NCBI GenBank assembly: GCA_016934335.1
Contig: JAFGTC010000220.1
Coordinates: 1-37,347 of the forward strand
DNA: 37,347 bases
Direction: 5' to 3'
Source: Candidatus Omnitrophota bacterium
GTDB taxonomy: Bacteria; Hinthialibacterota; Hinthialibacteria; Hinthialibacterales; Hinthialibacteraceae
In this document: piece after piece, positions 25,410-33,767 of the stretch
Layout: the number at the start of each line of letters is the position of its first letter
Position numbering within the stretch: position 1 is the stretch's first letter
Position numbers and translations under genes: made by a program
Notes under the pieces: model-generated
Told to the model about the DNA's origin: nothing
The model's database searches: none
The model's input: only the letters and a program-made list of their open reading frames with translations

Positions 25410-25982
25410 TTATGCGATCCTCTTCTCAGACGATTTGATCGGCGCCGGGTTCTTCAAGGCGGACAGCCGGCCGCTGAGAGGTTCATCGCTTTCCTGATGC
25501 GCAATGGATGGGAGCGCCTGTTTGATCAGATCCGACGGATAACTGAATACTTCGCATTGCAGTTCGTAATAGTCGGAGTTTTCTCGAGCATGGGATTTCA
25601 ACCGGGCGTTGAAAATTTCCTCCAGAGATTGGATCAGCACCAGCGAATCCTCCCAGCGGGTGTTGGGAAGGATCATGCCGATTTGCTTTTGATCGCGGCT
25701 GTAAAATCCTTTGCTGTCGCATTGCCGAACTCGTTGCGAGACAATGCGAATCAGGAGATTTTTCCACTCTTCTTCTCGTTTCTCGATATGATTTATCTGA
25801 GGAACGGTTAAGACGACGACGGTGAACGGCAATCCGCTGCGATCCGTCCGGCAGCGCTCTTCAAGAATCCGGTTTTCAAAGTCATTGAATTCGAGAAATC
25901 CGAGTGAAGACGCATCGGTCTCGCATTTCTGCTTTTTGGGCGTTCCATGGAATCCCAAAATATTCCAAAGGGAAGAAAACAT
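25410..25982 (-). CDS. Degenerate GGDEF-like protein coupled to the sugar transferase
   Basis: A 190-residue soluble protein. FENRILEERCRTDRSGLPFTVVVLTV (residues about 35-60) looks like the start of a GGDEF domain, with the fold continuing through RQCDSKGFYSRDQKQIGMILPNTRWEDSL. The signature GG(D/E)EF and its metal-binding acid are missing; the equivalent loop reads SRDQKQIGMILPNT, so it is unlikely to make cyclic di-GMP. Similar domains occur next to or fused with bacterial sugar transferases, where they may act as regulators. The stop codon lies 2 bases from the transferase ATG. GAGG precedes the start by 7 bases. Its tail after about residue 150 is low-complexity. Confidence 0.6.
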   Translation of the reverse strand: MFSSLWNILGFHGTPKKQKCETDASSLGFLEFNDFENRILEERCRTDRSGLPFTVVVLTVPQINHIEKREEEWKNLLIRIVSQRVRQCDSKGFYSRDQKQIGMILPNTRWEDSLVLIQSLEEIFNARLKSHARENSDYYELQCEVFSYPSDLIKQALPSIAHQESDEPLSGRLSALKNPAPIKSSEKRIA

Positions 25983-26412
25983 TGAGCAGCCTCAATAATA
26001 TATTAAATAGTACACAGATCCTCTTCGACGACTTTCCAAAGACGTTCTTTGGAATGACGTCCTCGATCTCAACCCTTATGAACAAAAAGGAATCCAAACA
26101 CAGAGAAATACTGAGGAATCCAAAAACGATTCGCAGCCGACCCGAATCAAGGCTTCCATCATTAACAATCAGATAAAGAATAAGTTATGACAACTCTATT
26201 CAAATTTTACCACGTTTTCAAAGAAAGTGTATAGCAAAAGAATATTTTCGACAATTTTATCTCTATTGAAAACAATTTTATCTCTATTGAAACTAAGGCA
26301 TCATATTATTCTTGGGCAAATCGGATCCGGCTTATTTTCTCCGTTTCTGGCTTGATTTGCTTTTGGGCGGCGTTTTATCCATTACAATAAAGATGAAACG
26401 GAAAGAGAGAGC
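25983..26412. other. AT-rich divergent intergenic region before uvrC
   Basis: About 430 bases between the GGDEF-like gene (minus) and uvrC (plus), clearly richer in A and T than the genes on both sides. It contains a perfect 21-bp tandem duplication at 26252-26293 and a TACAAT at 26383-26388 close to uvrC with poorly spaced -35 candidates. Both promoters must be here. An open frame through 25904-26176 has no ribosome binding site and unnatural composition, so I do not call a gene. Confidence 0.5.
26252..26293. repeat. Perfect 21-bp tandem duplication
   Basis: Two identical 21-base units (26252-26272 and 26273-26293), each beginning ACAATTTTATCTC and ending ATTGAAA, directly adjacent. Exactly identical copies in non-coding AT-rich DNA suggest a recent slippage or duplication event. 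Two helical turns of spacing would also suit a paired protein-binding site. Confidence 0.9.
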
Positions 26413-28302
26413 ATGATAACCGGCGAACAGATTTCCCTATTGCCGAATCAGCCCGGCGTTTATTTGATGAAGAACGCAGAGGGCGAAGTCGTGTATATCG
26501 GGAAAGCCATCGATATCCAGAAGCGAATCCGGTCGCATTGCCAGAGACGCGACGGCGCCTTTGCATCGCCTTTTGTCGAGTTTGTCGCCAAAGTAGATTT
26601 CATCATCACCGACAACGACGTGGAAGCGCTTCTGCTGGAATACAATCTGATCAAGAAGCACAATCCCCCTTACAACGTCAAACTCAAAGACGACAAACGC
26701 TACCCCTATATCAAAATCACCAGCCAGGAAGACTACCCGCGCGCCTATTTAACCAGGACGGTGGAGGCCGACGGCGCCCGATATTTCGGCCCGTTCCCGC
26801 ACGTCGCCCAAGCGCGGCGGACGCTATCCGCTTTGCACGAGATCTTCCCGCTGCGCACATGCAAATATGAGTCGGATAAATTATTGAGCGTGCGCCCCTG
26901 CCTCGATTACGAGATGGGGCGATGCTGCGCGCCCTGCGGTTCGATCGTGGGTAAAAACGAATACCGGCAGTTGTGCGGGGGCATGACGGCTTTTTTACGC
27001 GGAAGCCACGACAGCGTCATTCGCACGCTGCGCGAACGCATGGAGACCTGCGCGGAATCGATGTTGTTTGAAAAGGCCGCGTTTTATCGCGATATTCTGG
27101 ATGCGGCCCACCAGTTCGCCGAACGGCAGAAAATGATGCACCAGACCGTAGAGAATCAGGATTTCGTCGGATGCGGCCGGGTGCACGACGCGGCCTGCAT
27201 CGCCGTCATCCGGCGGCGCGGAGGGCGGGTGCTGGGAGCGTCCAAGCATTCGCTGGACAATATCAACCACGCGGACGCGCAGGAGATTCTCTATTCGTTT
27301 TTACTGCATTTTTACGCCCATAATACGGACATCCCCAAAGAAATCTATCTTTCTTCCACGATTGGAGCGGATCGAGTGAGCATGCTGGAAAAGGCGCTGA
27401 CCGGCATGATGGAGAAGCCGGTGCGGCTCAAGACGCCCCAGCGGGGCGGAAAGCACGCCATGCTTCAGTTGGCGGAGAAAAACGCCCTGCATTACGCCGA
27501 GCAGCAGTATCGAAAACTGCACGGCGTCCGGCGCGGCGTAGCGCGAAACGTCATTTCACTGCAGGAGTCGCTGCGCCTGGAAGTGCTGCCGCTGCGCATC
27601 GAAGGGTATGACATTTCGAACACCCAGGGAAATGAATCGGTGGGCGCCATGGTGGTCTTTGTCGACGGGAAGCCGTATAAATCCGGCTACCGGCGCTTCA
27701 AGATCAAAAGCGTGGAAGGCCCCAACGACTTCGCCATGATGCAGGAGATGCTCCGTCGGCGCTTCAAGCATGGAGAAAATAAAGACGACGAAAAGAAGCG
27801 ATTCGCCGAACCGCCCGACTTGATCATGATCGACGGCGGGAAGGGACATCTGCATGCGGCGATGGAGGTGCTGGACGAGTTGGATATTCAACATTTCCCC
27901 ATCTGCAGCCTGGCCAAGCGCGAAGAGGAAATCTATCTGCCGGGCATTCCCATGCCCATCCGGCTCGACCGGCGCAGCGAAGGATTGAAACTGCTGCAGC
28001 AGGTGCGGGATGAGGCGCACCGCTTCGGCATCACGCATCATAGAAAGCTGCGCGGACGGCGCATGAAGGAATCCATTCTGCGCGACATCCCCGGGATCGG
28101 TCCGGCCAAAGAGCGCGCGCTGCTGCAGAAGTTCGGATCCGTAGAGAAACTGCTCGAAGCCAGTGAGGAAGAACTGCAATCCATCCCCGGCGTCACCGCC
28201 CGGCTTGCCGAAATGATACAGAGCCATCTACATACAAAGCCATCTACGCAAAGAGGCGCCGTAACAAATCCTATACAAAGACAAAGCCGGCGGGAGAAGT
28301 AA
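26413..28302 (+). CDS. uvrC: Excinuclease ABC subunit C
   Basis: A 629-residue nucleotide excision repair endonuclease that cuts DNA on both sides of a lesion with UvrA and UvrB. The N-terminal GIY-YIG nuclease has GVY (15-17) and YIGKA (28-32). A cysteine cluster follows (Cys150, 163, 171/172, 175), the site that binds an iron-sulfur cluster in UvrC. The UVR domain lies at about 198-233 (VIRTLRERMETCAESMLFEKAAFYRDIL). The RNase H-like endonuclease domain has GYDISNTQG with Asp399 and MIDGGKGHL with Asp473, and tandem helix-hairpin-helix motifs end the chain (DIPGIGPAKERALL, SIPGVTARLAEMI). After them comes a basic, unstructured tail of about 25 residues. The ATG at 26413 has GAAAGAGAG just upstream. 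It is convergent with the SPFH operon. Confidence 0.97.
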   Translation: MITGEQISLLPNQPGVYLMKNAEGEVVYIGKAIDIQKRIRSHCQRRDGAFASPFVEFVAKVDFIITDNDVEALLLEYNLIKKHNPPYNVKLKDDKRYPYIKITSQEDYPRAYLTRTVEADGARYFGPFPHVAQARRTLSALHEIFPLRTCKYESDKLLSVRPCLDYEMGRCCAPCGSIVGKNEYRQLCGGMTAFLRGSHDSVIRTLRERMETCAESMLFEKAAFYRDILDAAHQFAERQKMMHQTVENQDFVGCGRVHDAACIAVIRRRGGRVLGASKHSLDNINHADAQEILYSFLLHFYAHNTDIPKEIYLSSTIGADRVSMLEKALTGMMEKPVRLKTPQRGGKHAMLQLAEKNALHYAEQQYRKLHGVRRGVARNVISLQESLRLEVLPLRIEGYDISNTQGNESVGAMVVFVDGKPYKSGYRRFKIKSVEGPNDFAMMQEMLRRRFKHGENKDDEKKRFAEPPDLIMIDGGKGHLHAAMEVLDELDIQHFPICSLAKREEEIYLPGIPMPIRLDRRSEGLKLLQQVRDEAHRFGITHHRKLRGRRMKESILRDIPGIGPAKERALLQKFGSVEKLLEASEEELQSIPGVTARLAEMIQSHLHTKPSTQRGAVTNPIQRQSRREK

Positions 28303-28322
28303 TGATCTTCTTCTCCCGCCGG
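28287..28322. terminator. Bidirectional terminator shared by uvrC and the SPFH operon
   Basis: CCGGCGGGAGAAG (28287-28299) is perfectly complementary to CTTCTCCCGCCGG (28310-28322) with a 10-base loop that contains the uvrC stop codon. On the minus strand the stem is followed by CTTTGTCTTTGT, a T-rich tail fitting termination of the SPFH operon. The plus-strand tail is not T-rich, so termination of uvrC is less certain. Confidence 0.75.
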
Positions 28323-28350
28323 TCGGTATAGAGAACTTGATGAATCGGAT

Positions 28351-29934
28351 TTAACGGCTCGCCCCCTCCCCGCCGGGCTGGTAGGGAAGGTCGCGCAGGG
28401 CTTTCACGTCCGCGGGAGAGCGATTCGATAGATCCAGATCCGTCCACAATGTGCCCGATCCCGTCTCCCGGATGATGATGTCCAGATCGGGATTGAGTTC
28501 CTTGGAAAGCGCATAAAGGCGGTAGGCCTCCGTATTTCCTCCGAACGCCGAGACGCCGAGATTCTGCCCGTCCGCTTTGGCGGTTTCCAGATATTCGACC
28601 TGATCCGCATCCGCTTTTCCCAGCGCCAGCCGTTTTTCGCCTTGAATGGCGGCCGTTTTGGTGCGCAATTCCGAGACGCGCAGTCCTGTCTCCGCATCGA
28701 TCTGACGCGATTGATACTCCTTCGAAGCATCGATGACGCTGGCCTGCGCCAAATATTCCGCCGCCGTCTTCTGCACGGCTTGATCGATCATCTGCGATGA
28801 AATGTTGAGCTGCGTTTCGGTCTCCGCCGTGATGCGCTGCTGCTCCAGCGTATCCTTGCGCAACTGCGCCAATTTGGCTTTTCGAATGGGATCCTTCAGG
28901 CGGTCTTCCGTGTCGATCCGCCGCACATACGAAAAGACGAGGTGCACGCCGTTGGGATCGCAGACAGTTTGCAGACTGTCGGAAAAACTGTCTTGGAACA
29001 CTTCACGCTGGGTGCCCGTAATGAGGTTGCGGCCCTGGAACTTCTGCCCCTCCTCCTTGATCTTCGTGAGAATCTGGGGAATGACGATTTTGTTCTCGAT
29101 GCTGGTAGTGGTCTGCCCCTCGACCACATTTCCATAACTCTGAACCACTTTGGGAACATCCTCCGGCTTGTACAACAGAAGAACGCTCACCGTCGTCGTG
29201 AACTTGAATCCGTCGAGCGAATTGAACTCAACCGGCTCGTCGACATGAACATCGGCATTGCCGACGGTCATTTCGCCGGCCATGATCTGTCGGTAGCCGA
29301 TCTCCATCACATCAACTTGAAACTCGCGAGGATTGACATGATATCTCCCCGGAGGAAGAGTGACGGCCTGCACGCCCCGCTCGCCTTCCCGCGAGAGACG
29401 CCCCTGCTCGGGCAAAACCCCTTCCTGAGCCGTCAATACGCCCACATAACCGGGTTCGATCTCTGTCTCGGGGATGATGTCGATATCATAGCCGCGCGGA
29501 TTGAGCAAATGCCAGCCCGGCCCCAAAACCTGGCGCCAGGTTCCCTTCTCTCCCCGATTCGCCAGGATTCGATCCGGCGGGAGAGGATCGCCGCCGCGCG
29601 AAGTGACGACGCCGATCTTTCCAATGGGGATCTGGGGGATGTCGTACAATTCGAACGAGTACCAGATCAATCCCGCATAGGGGTACAGGTAATGCCGCCC
29701 CGGTGCGAGAGGCTTTTCCCAGATGCCTTTGTATCCCCGGGAAACCAGAACCTGCATCTCGTCTCCGCCGTCGGGAGACGAGCCGGTTTTTTGAGTGACG
29801 ACCATCATTTTTCCGGGAGGCACGTCGACGCGACAGAAAAAGTAACTGTACGTGAAAAAGAGAAACACAACCACGGCGAGGAAGCAAAAACCGAGAAAGC
29901 CCCAGCGAATGTATTGTTTGTTATATGCGCTCAT
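28351..29934 (-). CDS. SPFH/band-7 membrane protein with N-terminal triple repeat (second gene of pair)
   Basis: A 527-residue membrane-anchored protein of the stomatin/prohibitin/flotillin superfamily. A transmembrane helix (about 11-30) is followed by three related beta modules, roughly 40-95, 105-155 and 162-210. Each runs from a GKxGVVT- or GYVGVLT-like strand to a G(Y/E)(K/R)G..L(A/G/P)PGRH/Y..(Y/N)P segment. The SPFH domain follows (about 225-340) and then a long charged coiled coil (about 345-445, rich in Gln, Lys, Glu and Ala), as in flotillins. The C-terminus after 450 is variable. Its start overlaps the stop of the preceding SPFH gene by 4 bases (ATGA), so the two are translationally coupled and probably form a heteromeric ring or scaffold, as HflK/HflC do. 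Confidence 0.85.
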   Translation of the reverse strand: MSAYNKQYIRWGFLGFCFLAVVVFLFFTYSYFFCRVDVPPGKMMVVTQKTGSSPDGGDEMQVLVSRGYKGIWEKPLAPGRHYLYPYAGLIWYSFELYDIPQIPIGKIGVVTSRGGDPLPPDRILANRGEKGTWRQVLGPGWHLLNPRGYDIDIIPETEIEPGYVGVLTAQEGVLPEQGRLSREGERGVQAVTLPPGRYHVNPREFQVDVMEIGYRQIMAGEMTVGNADVHVDEPVEFNSLDGFKFTTTVSVLLLYKPEDVPKVVQSYGNVVEGQTTTSIENKIVIPQILTKIKEEGQKFQGRNLITGTQREVFQDSFSDSLQTVCDPNGVHLVFSYVRRIDTEDRLKDPIRKAKLAQLRKDTLEQQRITAETETQLNISSQMIDQAVQKTAAEYLAQASVIDASKEYQSRQIDAETGLRVSELRTKTAAIQGEKRLALGKADADQVEYLETAKADGQNLGVSAFGGNTEAYRLYALSKELNPDLDIIIRETGSGTLWTDLDLSNRSPADVKALRDLPYQPGGEGASR

Positions 29935-31415
29935 TTTTTCACCTCCACGCCCAAGAGTACGTTGGCATTCAACAGATCGGTTCCCGAAAAGATTTCATCG
30001 ATGCGGGGAGCGAGCGTCTGAGTCATCATGTAGCGCGCGTAGTTCTCGGCCGCTTCGCTCCCTTGCCCGAAGGCGTTCACGGCGGCTTTTTGAGCGTTGG
30101 CTTCGGCCTGGTATTGAAGCAGGAGCGCGTCCGCTTCGGCGCGGGCGAGGGTGCGGGAGGCGTCGGCGATATTCTTGGCCGCCTGCAGTTCCACCCGGGC
30201 GGCGTCAAGTTCCTTCTGCGCCTGCAGCACTTCGACGTCCTGCGCACGCTGCCGGTCGAGCAGTTCTTTGAGCATTTCGGTTTCTTTGTCGACGATATCC
30301 TTCTCTTTTTCGGCTTTGGTTTTTTGGACCTGAAGTTTCAGCTGCTCCGCATTCTGGGTGATTTCCTGCAGGAACTGCTGCTGCTCCTGCACGGCGATTT
30401 CGCGATCCTTGAGGATGTTCAACACATCTTCGGGCGGCAGAATGGTTCGAACGCCCGTCTCCTTCATTTCCACGCTGACCGAATGGACGGCGTGGGCTAA
30501 AGCTTCTTGAAGATCGTCGCCGAATTTCTGGCGGGTTTCGCCGGAGATGAAATTGGTGGCTTCCTGGTTGGAGCCGATGATGCGTGAAAAATTCAAGATC
30601 GAGGGGAGAATGATCTTATCTTCGACTTCGGTCTCCTCGCCGAATTTGACGAAGGTCAAGGATGCGTTTTCATCGGGGATGAACCATTCCACGCTGCAAT
30701 TCAAACTAATGGGAAAGCCGTCATACGAGGGAAAAGTGACATCCGAAATATCGGTTCGGCGGGATTGAATATTGACCAGATCGACCTTCTGAACATACGG
30801 ATTGATAAAATAGGTGCCCGGCGTAAGAGCGAGTTTCTGCACGCCGCGTTCGCCGCTTTCCGAGAGAAACTGATTGGGCTTTGCGGGCAGCGGACCGGAC
30901 AGGTTGGTCACGACGCCCACATAGCCGGGCGGGACTTTTGTGGCCGGCGTAACCACGACATCGTAGGCGTAATCATTGCTGTACTCGGGGTAGAAGCCCG
31001 GCTTTAAAGCGACGTCCAGAATGCCTTTTTCTCCTTCCCCGGCGATGACTTGACCGGGCGGCAGGTCGCGGCCGAATTTCCGGACGACATACCCTACGTT
31101 GTTTTCGGGGATTTTGACAACGTCAACAATTTCCACCCGCGTAAAGACGGGATTGACGAAATGCAATCCCTCCCGGAGCACCTGAAGTTGAATCCCCATC
31201 TGCCCGGGCTCCACGGCAATGAAGCCGTTCTCCTCGGGGGGTTCGACGCCCCGGTACTGCATGACAATCGCCCCTTGGTTGGGGCCGACGTTGACCATCA
31301 GCGAATAATACAAAATGGTCCCGAGAATGACGGCGAGAACCACGGCGGCAATGATGACTGACAAGGAACCCTTCTGAAGAGGATTGTTTTTCTCAATCAT
31401 CTTGTTGATATCCAT
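29931..31415 (-). CDS. SPFH/band-7 membrane protein with N-terminal repeats (first gene of pair)
   Basis: A 494-residue membrane protein. The ATG at 31415 has a near-perfect AAAGGAGG site 6 bases upstream, so it is preferred to the ATG 12 codons earlier. A transmembrane helix spans about residues 17-39. Beta repeats follow: 41-98 (ending REGLHFVNP), 106-152 (with GEKGILDVALKPGFY) and 163-212 (with GERGVQKLALTPGTYFINP), clearly related to those in the partner. The SPFH domain spans about 225-340, then a coiled coil (about 345-450) and an alanine-rich C-terminus. Known relatives organise membrane microdomains or control proteases; the function of this repeat-bearing pair is not known. It is the first gene of a two-gene operon. 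Confidence 0.85.
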   Translation of the reverse strand: MDINKMIEKNNPLQKGSLSVIIAAVVLAVILGTILYYSLMVNVGPNQGAIVMQYRGVEPPEENGFIAVEPGQMGIQLQVLREGLHFVNPVFTRVEIVDVVKIPENNVGYVVRKFGRDLPPGQVIAGEGEKGILDVALKPGFYPEYSNDYAYDVVVTPATKVPPGYVGVVTNLSGPLPAKPNQFLSESGERGVQKLALTPGTYFINPYVQKVDLVNIQSRRTDISDVTFPSYDGFPISLNCSVEWFIPDENASLTFVKFGEETEVEDKIILPSILNFSRIIGSNQEATNFISGETRQKFGDDLQEALAHAVHSVSVEMKETGVRTILPPEDVLNILKDREIAVQEQQQFLQEITQNAEQLKLQVQKTKAEKEKDIVDKETEMLKELLDRQRAQDVEVLQAQKELDAARVELQAAKNIADASRTLARAEADALLLQYQAEANAQKAAVNAFGQGSEAAENYARYMMTQTLAPRIDEIFSGTDLLNANVLLGVEVKK

Positions 31416-31792
31416 ACTGATCCTCCTTTTCGATTTTTCATTATCTGCCAATTAAACGAAGCGATGCGGGATGAGTTTTATTACTCTACAGGCATCCGCC
31501 TTAAAATACAATCAACTTAAATAGGCCGTTAAAAACAACGGCCCATGAATGGATGGATTTGGGGGGGGATATTTATTATCTATCTAGTCGCTTACTCCGC
31601 CTCTTTCATTGATAAGCCATTGAAGGATAAGCATCTCCATTTTTTTGTGTGATTCTGAACAAGATGATAATTTTAATGATGTCGGAAAAAATAAAGCGCA
31701 CGACGCTTTAACATGCAATTTATTTTTAGGGGCGGCGCGTCTATGATAGAAATAAGAATCACTTCAGCCAGAAGCACTAGAAAGGGATAATC
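31416..31792. other. Divergent intergenic region between the SPFH operon and the sugar operon
   Basis: About 377 bases without a gene. It contains a hairpin GGCCGTT-AAAAAC-AACGGCC (31524-31543), a run of eight G at 31561-31568, a small AAAGCG/CGCTTT hairpin near 31695, and a 15-base perfect match (AATACAATCAACTTA, 31505-31519) to the interior of the repeat element at 17240. The stretch 31500-31570 may be a decayed relic of that element. TATGAT at 31742-31747 could be a -10 for the plus operon, but its -35 is poor. Confidence 0.45.
31422..31429 (-). promoter_or_regulatory. Strong ribosome binding site of the first SPFH gene
   Basis: AAAGGAGG on the minus strand, 6 bases before the ATG at 31415. 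It sets that start rather than the in-frame ATG at 31451. Confidence 0.85.
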
Positions 31793-32812
31793 ATGATTCG
31801 AGTAGGGATTCTAGGATTCGGATTCATGGGCAAAATGCATTTCAATTGCTATCAAGCCTGTGAAGGCGCACAAATCGTCGCGATCTGCGATGCGGATGAG
31901 AAGCGATTAAAAGATTCAGGCGGCATGGCGGGCAACATTGAAGGGGCCGACAAAGCCTTGGATTTAACGGGGATCGAACTGTATTCGGATTTTGACCGGA
32001 TGCTGGCGGAAGCCAACCTCGACGCCGTTTCCATCACGCTGCCGACTTTTCTGCATAACAATTTCTCAAGCCGTGCGTTGAAAGCGGGCGTCAATGTGTT
32101 GTGCGAAAAACCTATGGGGTTGAATCTCGCCGATTGCGACAGCATGATCGAGGCGGCGCAGCAAAGCGGGAAAGTCCTGCAAATCGGCCAATGCATCCGG
32201 TTCTGGCCGGAATACGCCCACGTCAAAGAAATCATCGACAGCGGGCAATACGGTAAAGTGATGGCCATGACGCTCCGGCGATTGACCGCCGCTCCCACCT
32301 GGGGGCATGAAAACTGGATTCAAAACATTGAACGCAGCGGAGGCGTTGAACTGGATTTGCATATTCATGACACGGATTTCGTACAATATGTCTTCGGCTC
32401 TCCCAAAGCGGTCAGCAGTTTTGGCGCGATGCGGCCGCAGGGCGGATTGGCCCATCTCACTACGTATTATCACTATGAAGACGGTCAGATGATCTCGGCG
32501 GAGGGCGGCTGGATGATGAAGCCCGGCTTCGGCTTTGAAATGAGTTTTAATGTCGTCATGGAAGGCGCCACGATTATGTTCGATTGTTCGCGCGATCCCA
32601 GCTACAAAATCTGCCTGGATAACGGCGAAGTTTTGACGCCGAAAATGGAGATAGACAACGGCTATGTGCCGCAAATCAAGCATTTTGTTCAATCGGTGCG
32701 AGGTGAGAAGGTTCCCCCGGTCGTCACCTTGGAAAGCTCGCGCAACTCGGTTCGGATCGTCGAGGCGGAGCGGGAATCGATTCGAACCGGACAACGCGTC
32801 GCTTTGGATTAA
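31793..32812 (+). CDS. Gfo/Idh/MocA-family NAD(P)-dependent oxidoreductase
   Basis: A 339-residue cytoplasmic sugar or polyol dehydrogenase. The N-terminal Rossmann fold starts GILGFGFMGKMH with the GxGxxG dinucleotide loop at 8-13 and has Asp33-Asp35 after the second strand. CEKPM (104-108) carries the conserved Lys106. The C-terminal alpha/beta domain contains GGVELDLHIHDTDFVQYVFG (183-202), in which Asp188 and His192 match the family's catalytic positions. There is no signal peptide, so it acts on an imported sugar, unlike the Tat-exported members common in related genomes. AAAGGGA lies about 6 bases upstream of the ATG. It is the first gene of a three-gene operon with an isomerase and a NagB-like protein. 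Confidence 0.92.
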   Translation: MIRVGILGFGFMGKMHFNCYQACEGAQIVAICDADEKRLKDSGGMAGNIEGADKALDLTGIELYSDFDRMLAEANLDAVSITLPTFLHNNFSSRALKAGVNVLCEKPMGLNLADCDSMIEAAQQSGKVLQIGQCIRFWPEYAHVKEIIDSGQYGKVMAMTLRRLTAAPTWGHENWIQNIERSGGVELDLHIHDTDFVQYVFGSPKAVSSFGAMRPQGGLAHLTTYYHYEDGQMISAEGGWMMKPGFGFEMSFNVVMEGATIMFDCSRDPSYKICLDNGEVLTPKMEIDNGYVPQIKHFVQSVRGEKVPPVVTLESSRNSVRIVEAERESIRTGQRVALD

Positions 32813-32866
32813 AACGGAGCATTTTGAGTAAGAATATATCAAAGACTAAACGAGGAGAATAAAATC

Positions 32867-33688
32867 ATGCGAACCTGTAGCGAATGGCCGGTATCTGTTT
32901 GCAGTTGGTCGTTTCAAAAAGACATCGCCGATGTGGCCCAAGCCATGAAAGACCTGGATATAGGCTATATCAATCTGGCGCTGTTGCCGGCGCTGCAAGA
33001 AGACGGCGCGGATTATCTGAAGTTCATTAAGGCGCAGGATTGGACGATTAGCAGCACCATGATCAACTTTCCCAGCGAGGATTACTCCACCCTCGACGCC
33101 ATCAAAGTCTCCGGCGGCATCGCGCCGGACAACGCCTGGGAACAAAACAGAGAATTGACGCTCGGGGCGATTCGTCTTACCGCCGAACTGGGCGCCGAAT
33201 ATCTCCTGATGCACTTCGGCTTCATCGATCACAGCAATCCGGATTATGTGAAGAAATTCTATGACCGCACCCAAATCCTGGCCGACGCCGCCGCGGAAAA
33301 CGGCGTTAAGTTCCTCATGGAAACCGGTCAGGAGACGGCGGAGGAATTGAAGCATTTTCTCGAAGAAATCAATCATCCCGCGTTGTGCGTGAATTTCGAT
33401 CCGGCCAACATGATTCTTTATGATAAAGGCGTTCCGACGGAAGCGATCAAGGTCTTGACGCCCTGGATCCGCCATATCCACATCAAGGACGCCACCCGCA
33501 CCTTGCATCCGGGATCCTGGGGCGCCGAAGTTCCCTGGGGGCAGGGCGAAGTCAACGACATTCTGTTTTTGGAGACGTTGAAAGAGATCGGGTATCAAGG
33601 CGCAGTGGCGATCGAACGGGAAGCCGGCGACGATCGATTCGGCGACATCAAAATGGCGGCGGAAAAACTGAGTCAGTTCTCCGCTTGA
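32867..33688 (+). CDS. Sugar phosphate isomerase/epimerase family protein (cytoplasmic)
   Basis: A 273-residue TIM-barrel protein of the xylose isomerase-like superfamily, without a signal peptide. The probable metal ligands line up as in characterised members: Glu152 in FLMETGQE, Asp178 in VNFDPANM, His205 in HIHIKDA and Glu250 in VAIEREAG. Enzymes of this type epimerise or isomerise ketoses and inositol derivatives. CGAGGAG sits about 8 bases before the ATG, and the gene follows the dehydrogenase after 54 bases, so they are probably co-transcribed. Together they suggest an oxidation-epimerisation route for a sugar or amino sugar. The exact substrate is unknown. Confidence 0.88.
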   Translation: MRTCSEWPVSVCSWSFQKDIADVAQAMKDLDIGYINLALLPALQEDGADYLKFIKAQDWTISSTMINFPSEDYSTLDAIKVSGGIAPDNAWEQNRELTLGAIRLTAELGAEYLLMHFGFIDHSNPDYVKKFYDRTQILADAAAENGVKFLMETGQETAEELKHFLEEINHPALCVNFDPANMILYDKGVPTEAIKVLTPWIRHIHIKDATRTLHPGSWGAEVPWGQGEVNDILFLETLKEIGYQGAVAIEREAGDDRFGDIKMAAEKLSQFSA

Positions 33689-33767
33689 CCCTGAATTAAG
33701 ACAACGAGGGACGGCGCATTGGCGGGAGTTGGCGCCGGGATATTCATAATCGAATGAGGTGAGAACC

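Noticed and set aside
25904..26176. Open frame of about 90 codons in the AT-rich region before uvrC
   Set aside because: It overlaps the start of the GGDEF-like gene, lacks a ribosome binding site and has no coding-like composition.
28942..30021. Plus-strand open frame of 359 codons across the two SPFH genes
   Set aside because: It spans the junction of two well-supported minus-strand genes and has no motif or ribosome binding site.
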